The translations under genes were made by a program, and so were the position numbers. From UBA3910 sp002391465 (GTDB taxonomy: Bacteria; Bacillota; Limnochordia; Darwinibacteriales; Darwinibacteriaceae): a stretch of DNA of 64,000 nt. The notes under the pieces were generated by a model, which was not told the DNA's origin, made no database searches, and saw only the letters and a program-made list of their open reading frames with translations. This document shows positions 26,388 to 33,975 of the stretch, piece by piece. The stretch's first letter is position 1; every line of letters starts with the position of its first letter. The DNA lies in the NCBI GenBank assembly GCA_030054835.1, contig JASGVS010000021.1:16056-80055 (forward strand). Direction: 5' to 3'.

Positions 26388-27947
26388 CTAATTCAGTTCA
26401 GTTTCCAGAAACTGTTCGTAATCGATCAACTGAAGTCCTTCCGGGCTCAAGAGAAAAACTTGTTCAAAGACTTCTTTAATGAACTTGCGGTCATGGGAGA
26501 CCGCGATAATACAACCGGTGAAGCGCTGCAGAGCCGAACGGATCTCCGGGCCCGACAGCGGTGACAAATTCCGCGTCGGCTCATCGAGCACCAAAACCTC
26601 AGCCCGATCCAGAATCATTTTGGCAAAATACAGCTTAGCCCGCTGCCCCCCGGATAATTCCCACAGGGGATGGAGCATTTCATCCTTGGTGAAATTCATG
26701 CTGCCCAGATACGTCCGCACCTTAGTGAGCTCTTCCTTCTTCTGGGAAGAGGCCAAAAACTCAACCGCATTTTTCTCCCGTTCCATCACTTCCGCGTAAT
26801 CCTGGGGCATGTACCCGTAGCGGATGGACGTCTGCTCCAATTCTCTTAGAATGCGCTTGATCAGAGTGGTCTTGCCGCAACCGTTCTCTCCAATTATACA
26901 GATTTTTCTGGGTCCCACAACACTCAACTGGATGTTTTGAGCCAACACCAGATCTCCTGCCTTAAGCTGATCTAGGTGCAGATCTAGAATCCTCTTTCCG
27001 TTGGGAACCAGTATCTCTTCACTGAATTCAATGTCAATGCTTTCTTCAAAGTCGGGTTTTTTTGCCAGCTGCTCCTTTTCCCGCTCAAAGCGCTTGCCCA
27101 TGGACTTCACCGAGCGCATTTTATCCTTTAGATTCTTAGCCACAGAAGGAGCCTGCCGGGAGACAGTGCGCAGCTCATGCTGCACCCGCTGGTAGATCTG
27201 GCGATAGCGCTCCAACTTGGCATCGAACTCCTCCTTCTCCTTCTTGGCCAGCTTGGTCTGTCTGATTATCTGCTCTTCCCGGTTCTGAACGTACTCACTG
27301 TAGGGCAGGCCCGCAATGGTGTGCTGGGGCTTGCTCTTTTTAATGAGCTGCTCCAGATGGATAATTGTGTTGGCGCAGTTCTCCAGGAGCAGTTCATCGT
27401 GGGAGACAAACATGACCGGGATCTCTAGACCTATGATGAACTTCTCCAGCCACTTTATGGAGGTGAGGTCCAGATCATTGCTGGGCTCATCCAAAAGCAG
27501 CAGCGTGGGCTGGCGCAGCATTTCACAGAGGAGCTGGAATTTGATCTTTTCACCGCCCGAAAGCTGCCTTAATGTGATCTGCTCTGATATTCTCCCTTCT
27601 GGAAAGTCCATCTCCTTGAGAAGCTGGTAATACAGGCGGTAGTCCAGATCTGCCCAACCGACACGCTGACGGAAATAAGTTTCAACCGTCTGGTCGAGTA
27701 TCTCGTCTTCCAACACCTGGGGAAGGTAACCGATCACTTCTCCCTGAGTTATAATCTCGCCCTTTATTTCCACGTAAGCCTGCAGGGAAGCAGGATCGGC
27801 TATTGCCTTCAACAGAGTTGATTTTCCATTCCCCTCTTCCCCGATTACGGCCACCTTCATTCCGTCCAGCAGAGAAAAGCTGAAATCTGCCAAGATTGTC
27901 CGCAGATCCTTGGTCAGGTACAATGATAAGTCTTTGATAATTAACAT
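26388..27947 (-). CDS. ABC-F ATPase, probable ribosome-protection type
   Basis: A 519-residue soluble protein with two ABC domains and no membrane part, as in ABC-F translation factors that dislodge antibiotics from the ribosome. First domain: Walker A GEEGNGKST (about 37), signature LSGGEKIK (about 149), Walker B LLLLDEPSNDLD. A charged coiled linker (about 225-305) carries the interdomain function. Second domain: GENGCGKTT, LSGGQRAK and LVLDEPTRNLSPLS, where the usual NHLD after DEPT is replaced. The compact N-terminal domain and the regulated leader resemble Vga/Lsa/CplR-type resistance proteins rather than housekeeping Ettα-type proteins; the drug class is unknown. The Shine-Dalgarno AAGGGGG sits in the right arm of a terminator-like hairpin. 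Confidence 0.85.
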   Translation of the reverse strand: MLIIKDLSLYLTKDLRTILADFSFSLLDGMKVAVIGEEGNGKSTLLKAIADPASLQAYVEIKGEIITQGEVIGYLPQVLEDEILDQTVETYFRQRVGWADLDYRLYYQLLKEMDFPEGRISEQITLRQLSGGEKIKFQLLCEMLRQPTLLLLDEPSNDLDLTSIKWLEKFIIGLEIPVMFVSHDELLLENCANTIIHLEQLIKKSKPQHTIAGLPYSEYVQNREEQIIRQTKLAKKEKEEFDAKLERYRQIYQRVQHELRTVSRQAPSVAKNLKDKMRSVKSMGKRFEREKEQLAKKPDFEESIDIEFSEEILVPNGKRILDLHLDQLKAGDLVLAQNIQLSVVGPRKICIIGENGCGKTTLIKRILRELEQTSIRYGYMPQDYAEVMEREKNAVEFLASSQKKEELTKVRTYLGSMNFTKDEMLHPLWELSGGQRAKLYFAKMILDRAEVLVLDEPTRNLSPLSGPEIRSALQRFTGCIIAVSHDRKFIKEVFEQVFLLSPEGLQLIDYEQFLETELN

Positions 27948-28124
27948 TAAAAAACCCCCTTAAGCGGCTGCCGGGGATTGAGTAACGCAAAGGAGCGACG
28001 GAAACAATGTTCCCGTGCGGAAAGACGAAAAGCTACTCAATATGGCAACCAAAAACAAGCCCACTTGGGCTGCGTCTTCAGTTACAACACTGCCATATTG
28101 ATTAGCTGTTCATTGCCCTCCTCC
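27948..28124 (-). promoter_or_regulatory. Attenuator-like leader of the ABC-F gene with a three-codon leader ORF
   Basis: Minus-strand leader. GGAGGAGGGC (28124-28115) precedes ATG AAC AGC TAA (28113-28102), a Met-Asn-Ser leader peptide. Directly after it, CAATATGGCA/TGCCATATTG (28038-28047 with 28091-28100) can form a 10-bp helix around a small GCCC-GGGC hairpin. Its distal arm overlaps TACTCAAT (28034-28041), which can instead pair with ATTGAGTA (27977-27984). A CCCC...GGGGG hairpin followed by six T (27949-27976) ends just before the ATG and holds the Shine-Dalgarno sequence. This is the arrangement expected for ribosome-stalling attenuation in ABC-F resistance genes. Confidence 0.6.
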
Positions 28125-28145
28125 AATCTCTGCGGAGTATTTAAA

Positions 28146-28221
28146 TGGCGGGCCCGAGACGAATCGAACGTCCGACACATGGTTTAGGAGACCATTGCTC
28201 TATCCACTGAGCTACGGGCCC
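28146..28221 (-). tRNA. tRNA-Arg (anticodon CCT)
   Basis: Full cloverleaf on the minus strand: seven-pair acceptor GGGCCCG/CGGGCCC, D-arm GCTC-AGTGGATA-GAGC, anticodon stem ATGGT/ACCAT with loop CTCCTAA (anticodon CCT, reads AGG), five-base variable region and T-arm with TTCGATT. The CCA end is encoded. No terminator lies between it and the ABC-F leader. Confidence 0.97.
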
Positions 28222-28232
28222 AATGCAAATTT

Positions 28233-28261
28233 AGTATAACATAGGCCAAAACAGATTTCAA
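28233..28261 (-). promoter_or_regulatory. Sigma-A promoter of tRNA-Arg (and possibly the ABC-F gene)
   Basis: TTGAAA (28261-28256), 17-nt spacer, TATACT (28238-28233) on the minus strand, 12 nt before the tRNA. Confidence 0.75.
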
Positions 28262-28284
28262 TAAATTTTCGCGCGTGCTTCAGG

Positions 28285-28926
28285 CTACTCCCCGTTAGAA
28301 TCACGCTTTCTCACAAGCTCCCTGGTGTTACCGGCAATGTCAACCAACACAACCACCAGTTCAGCTGAATAATAGAACACAACCAGGGCCACAAAGCCCA
28401 ACAGAAAACCGGACAGAATCGCCACAAGGCCACCGAGAAAACCCGCAGATGCGGGTGAAAGACCGCCCAGCTGCAGTGATCCCAAACCCAAGAGGTGCAG
28501 TATATTCCGGCCTGCGATCCAAATAGACAGGCCGCCGGCTAAGCCAGAAAAAACAGATGCACAAGCCATGAGCTCCCCAACCAGCTTGAGCGTGACGGAA
28601 AAGATGGGAGCAATCACATAACCCGTGTCAGTAAGTTCTTCCACTGTACGGGCCCGGAGCCAAATGGTGTGTATCCAGCAGTAGAGCAGAACAATGAGCA
28701 AAATCTGCACCACAACTCCCGCCAGTGTAGCGCTGCCTGAGATGGAGTAGTAATACCCTAACCTTCGGAGCTCAGCTACCTCACTCCAGCGACCAACCCA
28801 CAGGGCAGCACCGCCCACTCCCACCAAGATGGCAACCGCCCGCAGGATACCTGCGTATACCCTTCTGAATACCAAGCCCGAACTGAGCATGGACAAAACC
28901 CGCTGCATGAAAAAGAATCGAGACAC
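28285..28926 (-). CDS. Multi-pass membrane protein of unknown function
   Basis: I do not recognise this family. The 213-residue protein has four to five predicted TM segments (about 22-45, 62-84, 110-135, 145-175 and 170-195 by hydrophobicity), with an arginine-rich C-terminus (TRELVRKRDSNGE) predicted to be cytosolic. The frame is open to 28968, but the GTG at 28926 is preceded by GGAGGGGG at 7 nt and is the likely start. A sigma-H-like element is placed 37 nt upstream of it. It is followed by the 58-nt gap to tRNA-Arg and its promoter. Confidence 0.6.
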   Translation of the reverse strand: MSRFFFMQRVLSMLSSGLVFRRVYAGILRAVAILVGVGGAALWVGRWSEVAELRRLGYYYSISGSATLAGVVVQILLIVLLYCWIHTIWLRARTVEELTDTGYVIAPIFSVTLKLVGELMACASVFSGLAGGLSIWIAGRNILHLLGLGSLQLGGLSPASAGFLGGLVAILSGFLLGFVALVVFYYSAELVVVLVDIAGNTRELVRKRDSNGE

Positions 28927-28959
28927 CGTCGTACCCCCTCCAGGAATTCCGTTATCTGA

Positions 28960-28988
28960 TGTTTCCACGCGCTGCAGGCGAATCCTTC
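28960..28988 (-). promoter_or_regulatory. Sigma-H-like promoter of the 28285-28926 gene
   Basis: AGGATTC (28986-28980) and GAAACA (28965-28960) on the minus strand have AGGA and GAA 17 nt apart; -10 has A in place of T. Confidence 0.45.
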
Positions 28989-28999
28989 CTTTAGGGGTA

Positions 29000-29025
29000 C
29001 AACAAAGCCGGGCGTTATACCCGGC
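29000..29025 (-). terminator. Terminator after the second Tlp gene
   Basis: GCCGGG and CCCGGC with a 7-nt loop, followed on minus by TTTGTTGT. Confidence 0.65.
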
Positions 29026-29029
29026 CTTC

Positions 29030-29239
29030 TTAAGGTTCTTCCGTTGTACTACTCTCCAGTTTATCCTCGAGGCTGCGAATCATTTCTTCCCTGTGCTTTG
29101 TCTTTTCAATAACCCTCCTTTCCTGATCCTCAGGTAGTTCGCCTGTTTTCAACCTGTCTAGTGCTTCATCCATCCGTTCCCTGGTGTTCTCTAACTGTTC
29201 TTTATAAGTCTGTGCACCCTTCTGCCTCTTCTTGTCCAT
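29030..29239 (-). CDS. Tlp-like small protein (second copy)
   Basis: A 69-residue, highly charged, helical protein (MDKKRQKG ... EQLENTRERMDEALDRL ... EDQERRVIEKTKHREEMIRSLEDKL). It lines up with the preceding gene's product and with the small acid-soluble spore protein Tlp, keeping the NT-x-E-x-x-D-EA region and the 'K-x-R-EE-x-I' segment, but it lacks the PDDRSDN N-terminus. Start ATG at 29239 behind AAAGGAGACC. It lies 14 nt after the first tlp gene, so the two are one transcription unit. Likely a diverged spore protein. Confidence 0.65.
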   Translation of the reverse strand: MDKKRQKGAQTYKEQLENTRERMDEALDRLKTGELPEDQERRVIEKTKHREEMIRSLEDKLESSTTEEP

Positions 29240-29253
29240 CACGGTCTCCTTTG

Positions 29254-29508
29254 TCAACTGTGGTGGGGATCGTTTTCCCGCCTCTGGCGAAACTCCCATT
29301 CATCCTTTATCTCTTTCCGCTTGCCAGCTATTGCCTCTTCGCGCCTGCGGTTCTTGGCCAGAAGTGCCTGACGCTGCTCTTCAGGCAGATCCTGCTGGAG
29401 AAGATCGTGCGCTTCCTCCAAATTCTCAATGGTATTTACCACCTGTTCCTGCAGCTTTTCCGCGTTATCACTGCGATCGTCCGGTTTCGGCCTGCGGTCT
29501 CGGCCCAT
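29254..29508 (-). CDS. tlp: Small acid-soluble spore protein Tlp
   Basis: The 84-residue product begins MGRDRRPKPDDRSDNAEKLQ, then VVNTIENLEEAHDLL and KNRRREEAIAGKRKEIKDE, closely following the Tlp family of the spore core (PDDRSDNVEKLQ ... NTIENMEEA ... KNERREESI). Tlp is made in the forespore and degraded at germination. The ATG at 29508 has AAAGGAGGAGC at 6 nt; the longer open frame upstream is not used. Its presence is good evidence that the organism forms endospores. Confidence 0.88.
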   Translation of the reverse strand: MGRDRRPKPDDRSDNAEKLQEQVVNTIENLEEAHDLLQQDLPEEQRQALLAKNRRREEAIAGKRKEIKDEWEFRQRRENDPHHS

Positions 29509-29572
29509 GATGCTCCTCCTTTCCAGGGAGTGTCTCTTCACCGTTAGTTTTCGCAGTCTGCGCATTTTTAGT

Positions 29573-29601
29573 CAAAAAAACACCTTCCCAACGGGAAGGC
29601 G
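29573..29601 (-). terminator. Terminator after the cNMP/DUF2225 gene
   Basis: CCTTCCC-GTT-GGGAAGG hairpin extended by G-C/G-T pairs and followed on minus by seven T. Confidence 0.85.
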
Positions 29602-29622
29602 CTTCTTTGCATTAGTGTTAAT

Positions 29623-30735
29623 TTAAGCCTGGTTCTGGCGGTACCGCAGATCCTGGATGCGGTCCGAAGCCAGCCGCTTGTGGCGGGGGTCTCCCCCGGT
29701 CATGGTGGCTGCCCTGTGGAAATTGTTGAAAGCAGCACCGGTATTCCCCAACCGCAGTTCAAGCTCACCCAAGAGAATGTAAAGTTGCTGATCACCGGCC
29801 GCACTGCGGGCGCTTGTGGACATGGCTTCCGCAAAGTAATCCCGGGCCTTTTCTGCCGCCGCTAGGGCCAGCTCCCCTTCCTCCAGATCTTCATAGATCC
29901 AGACCAAACGGAGCCAGAGGTTCGCCCACTGCTCTAATGTGGCTCCCACAATTTCAAAGCTGCGCATCGCTAGGTAATAGGAGATGATCACCTGTTGGAT
30001 GGTGCGCTGGCCGTCAAAGGCGAAGTTGAAGTCCACTGGATTTCCCAACAGTACCTCCCGCCCCTTTTCCACTGCAGTACGCCGCAGCCGGTTAAAGCGT
30101 CGGGCAGGGTAGGCGAACGAACACTGGGGGCAGACCCAGATGTAATAGAAATTAGGTTCAAAATTGCGATAGACCGTCCGAAAGTCGGGATCATGCCTTT
30201 CCATCTGCAGACGGGAAGTACGTTCCCTCAAGCCGGTAAACTCAGTACTGCAGATGGGGCAGGTCACTTCGGTAGGGAACACATACTCACCGTATTCCGC
30301 CGGTACCCTAGTGTTGAAAGTGGGGTGGCCTTCTGGCAGCAGATCACCTAACGTGCTTACCCTCTCTTCCTGCCCTTCCTGTACCCCCTGGAAGAAATTC
30401 ATCGCTCCTTCATCGCTCACCCTGCGTGCCAGCTCGGAAAGCAGGGAACAGGCGAGACGGGGCTGACCCGCGAGGATACTGGTGATATTGTCCTTATTCA
30501 GCTCCAATACTTTGACATCTGTGGCACAGACCGCAGCATAGCTGTGGGTCGCCTCTTGGAAGAAGGCAACATCGCCAACAATTCCTGCCGGGCCCAGCAG
30601 TACCTGTTGGTCCCCTTTGGTCACAATGATCCGACCGTCTAAGATGATGTAGACGGACGAAGCAGGATTGCCGGGAACAAACAGCACAGTTCCTTTAGCG
30701 TATGCTTGTACAAAATCAACTGCCAATGCTATCAT
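29623..30735 (-). CDS. Cyclic-nucleotide-binding domain fused to DUF2225
   Basis: The 370-residue protein starts with a cNMP-binding beta-roll (about 1-115; GxVLFVPGNPASSVYIILDGRI and LLGPAGIVGDVAFFQEATHSY) and continues with DUF2225 (about 150-370), which has two CxxC pairs (CPIC near 160 and CPQC near 200) likely to bind zinc, and a helical TPR-like C-terminus (ELELRLGNTGAAFNNFHRA). The phosphate-binding cassette Arg of true cAMP/cGMP binders is not seen (ATHSYAA), so the ligand is uncertain. DUF2225 proteins are common in Clostridia and of unknown function. ATG after GAGG at 6 nt. A sigma-H-like promoter is in front. Confidence 0.82.
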   Translation of the reverse strand: MIALAVDFVQAYAKGTVLFVPGNPASSVYIILDGRIIVTKGDQQVLLGPAGIVGDVAFFQEATHSYAAVCATDVKVLELNKDNITSILAGQPRLACSLLSELARRVSDEGAMNFFQGVQEGQEERVSTLGDLLPEGHPTFNTRVPAEYGEYVFPTEVTCPICSTEFTGLRERTSRLQMERHDPDFRTVYRNFEPNFYYIWVCPQCSFAYPARRFNRLRRTAVEKGREVLLGNPVDFNFAFDGQRTIQQVIISYYLAMRSFEIVGATLEQWANLWLRLVWIYEDLEEGELALAAAEKARDYFAEAMSTSARSAAGDQQLYILLGELELRLGNTGAAFNNFHRAATMTGGDPRHKRLASDRIQDLRYRQNQA

Positions 30736-30766
30736 CCTTTACCTCGGTAAACTATGCTTGACCTAG

Positions 30767-30795
30767 CACTTCTCCTTGCGAAGGAGAATTCCTGT
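30767..30795 (-). promoter_or_regulatory. Sigma-H-like promoter of the cNMP/DUF2225 gene
   Basis: ACAGGAATT is a full -35 match; GGAGAAGTG is a -10 with G for T; AGGA and GAA are 17 nt apart. GAA is 35 nt before the ATG. Confidence 0.55.
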
Positions 30796-30800
30796 TAAAA

Positions 30801-30827
30801 GGAAAAAGGGGGCACAGTGCCCCCTTT
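30801..30827 (-). terminator. Terminator of the flavin reductase-rubrerythrin-korAB operon
   Basis: AAAGGGGGC/GCCCCCTTT stem with 5-nt loop, then TTCC on minus after the T run. Confidence 0.85.
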
Positions 30828-30828
30828 A

Positions 30829-31692
30829 CTACACTTTGAAACTCTCCACTAAGGCATGCACCACAGCCGTATCCCGTTCCTGCCTGACCAGGGGCGTTGT
30901 TAAGATGCCGCTGTACTGATCGGCAAGGGTCGGCCGTTCAACCTGGTAGAGAATGCCGATGGGGATCCGGTCCCCCCATTCCCAGCTCTTTTCCCAAGCC
31001 GCCTTGCGATCGGTACGGTCATAACTCCCATCCTGGTCCAGATCGTACACCCGCTCCCGGTAATACTGGTAGGTGTTGATCTTGTTGAAGGTCACACAGG
31101 GTTGGAGAATGTCCACCAGGGCAAAGCCCCGATGCTGCACCGCGGCTTTAATGGTCCGCGTTAGGTGCTGCTGATCCCCTGCGTAACTGCGGGCAACAAA
31201 GCCGCCGTTTAGGGTGATGGCGGTAGCCAGCGGGTTAAACGCTTCGTTGGCCACACCCGCAGGCGTAGTTCCGGTCACCATACCCTGATCAGAACGGGGT
31301 GAGGCTTGTCCCTTAGTTAGACCAAATACCTGGTTATCATGGACCAAATAGGTAATGTCCACGTTCTTGCGAATGGCATGGAGGAAGTGGTTCCCTCCCT
31401 CGGCGTAGCCGTCACCGTCGCCGCCGATGGCAAACACGGTCAGGTCGCCGTTCGCCAGTTTCGCCCCGGTAGCGGTGGGAAGTGTTCGCCCGTGGAGCGT
31501 GTTCAGCACGTTACCGGCGATGTAGTGGGGCGTTTTGCCCGCCTGCCCAATGCCTGAGACATAAAGAACGTCTTGGGGCCTCAGCTCCAGTTCCTCCAGA
31601 GCCCGGCTCAGGGCACGCAGGATACCGAAGTTACCGCAGCCCGGGCACCAAGCCGTCTCTTTGGCAGTGACAAAGCCAATATCCTTAGTCAC
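30829..31692 (-). CDS. korB: 2-oxoacid:ferredoxin oxidoreductase, beta subunit
   Basis: TPP-binding subunit of a two-subunit 2-oxoacid (probably 2-oxoglutarate) ferredoxin oxidoreductase, which makes acyl-CoA, CO2 and reduced ferredoxin. Markers: WCPGCGNFGILRAL near the start, SGIGQAGKTPHY, the TPP/Mg motif GDGDGYAEGGNH (about 100) and NQVFGLTKGQASP. Length 287 is normal. The GTG at 31692 (8 nt after GGAGGTGG) is preferred over an in-frame ATG at 31716 that lies upstream of that site; it overlaps the end of the alpha gene by 8 nt. The substrate cannot be fixed from sequence alone. Confidence 0.9.
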   Translation of the reverse strand: MTKDIGFVTAKETAWCPGCGNFGILRALSRALEELELRPQDVLYVSGIGQAGKTPHYIAGNVLNTLHGRTLPTATGAKLANGDLTVFAIGGDGDGYAEGGNHFLHAIRKNVDITYLVHDNQVFGLTKGQASPRSDQGMVTGTTPAGVANEAFNPLATAITLNGGFVARSYAGDQQHLTRTIKAAVQHRGFALVDILQPCVTFNKINTYQYYRERVYDLDQDGSYDRTDRKAAWEKSWEWGDRIPIGILYQVERPTLADQYSGILTTPLVRQERDTAVVHALVESFKV

Positions 31693-33415
31693 AGGCGCCA
31701 CCTCCTTTAAGCTCATTCAGGATGTAGCAGGCGTTAATGGGTCTGCCATCATAGCGCCGCACACACCCGGTGGGTTTCCAGGCAAAGCGGGAGGCAATGA
31801 GTGCCTGCAGCTGGCCGGAAGCGTTTCCTTCCACCACATATTTCTCACCCGGCCCGGTCAAGATTTCCTCTAGACTGGCTGGCAGAGGGAAAACCTGCGG
31901 TAGGTGCACGCCTTGGGCTCTTGTACCGCGCTCATTTAAGTTGGCTACCGCTTCTGCAATAGCCCCTTTAGTGGAGCCGAAACCGATCAGCACCAGCTCG
32001 GGATCTTCGACGCCGCATATAACCGGAGGAAGAGCCTCCTCTTCCACCAACTTCTGCTTGGCCATGCGCTTTTCCACCATTTTCCTCCGCATTTCCCCAT
32101 CTTCCGTCAGGTGGCCCTTTTCATCATGTTCGTCGCCGGCACTGATTACCAGCCCATCCCCGAAACCGGGGTAGAGCCTGGGTGAAATGCCGTCCTCGGT
32201 GAGCTTATAGCGGAGGTAGTCCGGTCCCCCTTCGGCTCCGGAGACCACTTTACCCCGATCGATCTCTACCCTATCTACGGAAAAGGGAGTCACAGTGGTA
32301 TAGGAGTCGGCCAGGTGCTGATCGCTCAGTACCACAACGGGCATCTGATACCGTTCAGCCAAGTTAAAGGCATCGCCCATGAGATAGAAAGCTTCTTCCA
32401 CGTCACCGGGGGCCAACACAGCCCGGGGGAAATCCCCGAAGGACATGGCCACCGCAAACGTTAGGTCTCCCTGTTCCGTCCTGGTGGGTAGTCCGGTACT
32501 GGGTCCCGGGCGCTGGGCATTCACCACTACAATGGGGATTTCGGCTGAGCCAGCTAAACTGAGCGCCTCAGTCATTAAGGCAAAGCCCCCGCCCGAGGTG
32601 GCGGTCATGGCCCGTACCCCGGCAAAGCTTGCTCCAATTGCCATATTGATGGCAGAGATTTCATCTTCCGCTTGTTCCATCACAACGGAAGCCTTCCTGC
32701 CATTACGGGAGATGTATTCGGTCACTCCCGTGGACGGCGTCATGGGATAGGCACTCATGAACTTAACACCGGCAGCTAACGCACCTAAGGGCAGGGCATC
32801 ATTGCCGCTGAGCAGAATCCGCTCAGCGGGATGTTCCGGTCTTGCAGGTTTCTGCCTCTTGGAAGCAAGCCCCTGCACCCTGTCAAAGCCTGCTTTAGCA
32901 ACCAATTGATTGCCTTCCACAATCTCCGCACCACGGCGTCCGAAAAGTTCGCCTAAAACATCAGCCAAAACGGAAAAGTCATCGCTGAGGAATGCCCAAA
33001 TGGCCCCGGCCGCAACTGCGTTAGCCATAATCCGCGGCTGGCCCAGCTCTTCCGTTACCTGGGCAAAGGGTAGGGCGATGTAATTCTCACCTGGGGTAAA
33101 GGGCAGCTCCTCGTTTCTGAAAACGTCCGGATCGTAGATTACCAAACTGTCCTCGGTCAAATTCTTCCTGGCTCGACCAATGGTGGCCCGATCGAGGGAG
33201 ACAGTTAAATCAAGCTTGTCCACCCAAGTGGCAATCGGTTCATTGGCCAAGCGAATCTGGAAGTAGTTGTTCCCACCGCGGATCCTCGATTCATAGTCCT
33301 GGTGGGCGAACAGATACCAACCTTCCCGGGCAATCGCTCGCAGCAAAATGCTGCCTATGGATACCAGCCCTTGCCCCGCTTCGCCTCCAATTCTGATGTT
33401 AAAGGTGTTTGACAT
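31685..33415 (-). CDS. korA: 2-oxoacid:ferredoxin oxidoreductase, alpha subunit (fused gamma-alpha)
   Basis: The 576-residue protein has an N-terminal gamma domain (about 1-185, IRIGGEAGQGLVSIG) fused to the pyrimidine-binding alpha domain (about 200-576) with GNDALPLGALAAGVKFMSAYPMTPST, EQAEDEISAINMAIGASFAG and ATSGGGFALM. This fusion is typical of KorA-type enzymes. It works with KorB in the cytosol. It starts 12 nt after the rubrerythrin gene with AAAAGGGGG before ATG, so it belongs to the same operon as rubrerythrin and flavin reductase. Confidence 0.92.
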   Translation of the reverse strand: MSNTFNIRIGGEAGQGLVSIGSILLRAIAREGWYLFAHQDYESRIRGGNNYFQIRLANEPIATWVDKLDLTVSLDRATIGRARKNLTEDSLVIYDPDVFRNEELPFTPGENYIALPFAQVTEELGQPRIMANAVAAGAIWAFLSDDFSVLADVLGELFGRRGAEIVEGNQLVAKAGFDRVQGLASKRQKPARPEHPAERILLSGNDALPLGALAAGVKFMSAYPMTPSTGVTEYISRNGRKASVVMEQAEDEISAINMAIGASFAGVRAMTATSGGGFALMTEALSLAGSAEIPIVVVNAQRPGPSTGLPTRTEQGDLTFAVAMSFGDFPRAVLAPGDVEEAFYLMGDAFNLAERYQMPVVVLSDQHLADSYTTVTPFSVDRVEIDRGKVVSGAEGGPDYLRYKLTEDGISPRLYPGFGDGLVISAGDEHDEKGHLTEDGEMRRKMVEKRMAKQKLVEEEALPPVICGVEDPELVLIGFGSTKGAIAEAVANLNERGTRAQGVHLPQVFPLPASLEEILTGPGEKYVVEGNASGQLQALIASRFAWKPTGCVRRYDGRPINACYILNELKGGGACD

Positions 33416-33427
33416 AACAACCCCCTT

Positions 33428-33931
33428 TTAGAAGGATACGAACCTATCTTTCTTAGCACTGCAGATCGGGCATTTTTCAGGAATTTCGCCGTCAACGGTG
33501 TAACCGCAGATGTCGCAGATGTGGATTGTGCCGATCTCGATGTCCGACTTCTCCATAACTACCTTCTTGGCGTCAGTATACATTTGCGCGTGGATTTTCT
33601 CTGCTTCTAGGGCGTAATGGGTGGAACGGACCGCTCCCTTTTCTTCCTGCAGTTCGGCCACGGCTTTGTAAGCTGGGTACATTTCTTCGATTTCGAAGTT
33701 TTCACCGTCAATACCATCCTGGAGATTGGCAACTGAATCGTTGATGCCGCCAAGTTCCTTGAGGTGGTTGCGAGCGTGTACCAGTTCGGCGTAAGCAATT
33801 GCTTTAAAGAGCCGTGCTACATTGGGAAAGCCCTCTTTCTCTGCCACGTCGCTGTACAGCAGGTACTTCATGTGTGCTTGGCTTTCGCCTGCAAAAGCAT
33901 CCCTTAAGTTCTGTTCCGTCATAATTCTCAT
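33428..33931 (-). CDS. rbr: Rubrerythrin
   Basis: Peroxide-reducing non-haem iron protein of anaerobes. The 167-residue chain has the N-terminal ferritin-like diiron domain (ExxxxAxxxY pattern: NLRDAFAGESQAHMKYLLYSD, E-x6-A-x-AELVHARNHLKELGG, ALEAEKIHAQMY) and a C-terminal rubredoxin-like site with CDIC and CPIC (about 138-158). Start ATG at 33931; the longer frame upstream is rejected because AGGAGGA (33938-33945) lies in it. Located in an operon with flavin reductase, an electron source candidate, and korAB, which makes reduced ferredoxin. Confidence 0.93.
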   Translation of the reverse strand: MRIMTEQNLRDAFAGESQAHMKYLLYSDVAEKEGFPNVARLFKAIAYAELVHARNHLKELGGINDSVANLQDGIDGENFEIEEMYPAYKAVAELQEEKGAVRSTHYALEAEKIHAQMYTDAKKVVMEKSDIEIGTIHICDICGYTVDGEIPEKCPICSAKKDRFVSF

Positions 33932-33975
33932 CTGTGCATTCCTCCTATATGTTTTTATTTTCTTTGGTGTCAAGT

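Noticed and set aside
28088..28100. TGCCATATTG repeats near the ABC-F gene as an attachment site beside the tRNA
   Set aside because: The two copies are inverted, not direct, and form the leader helix; no integrase gene is present.
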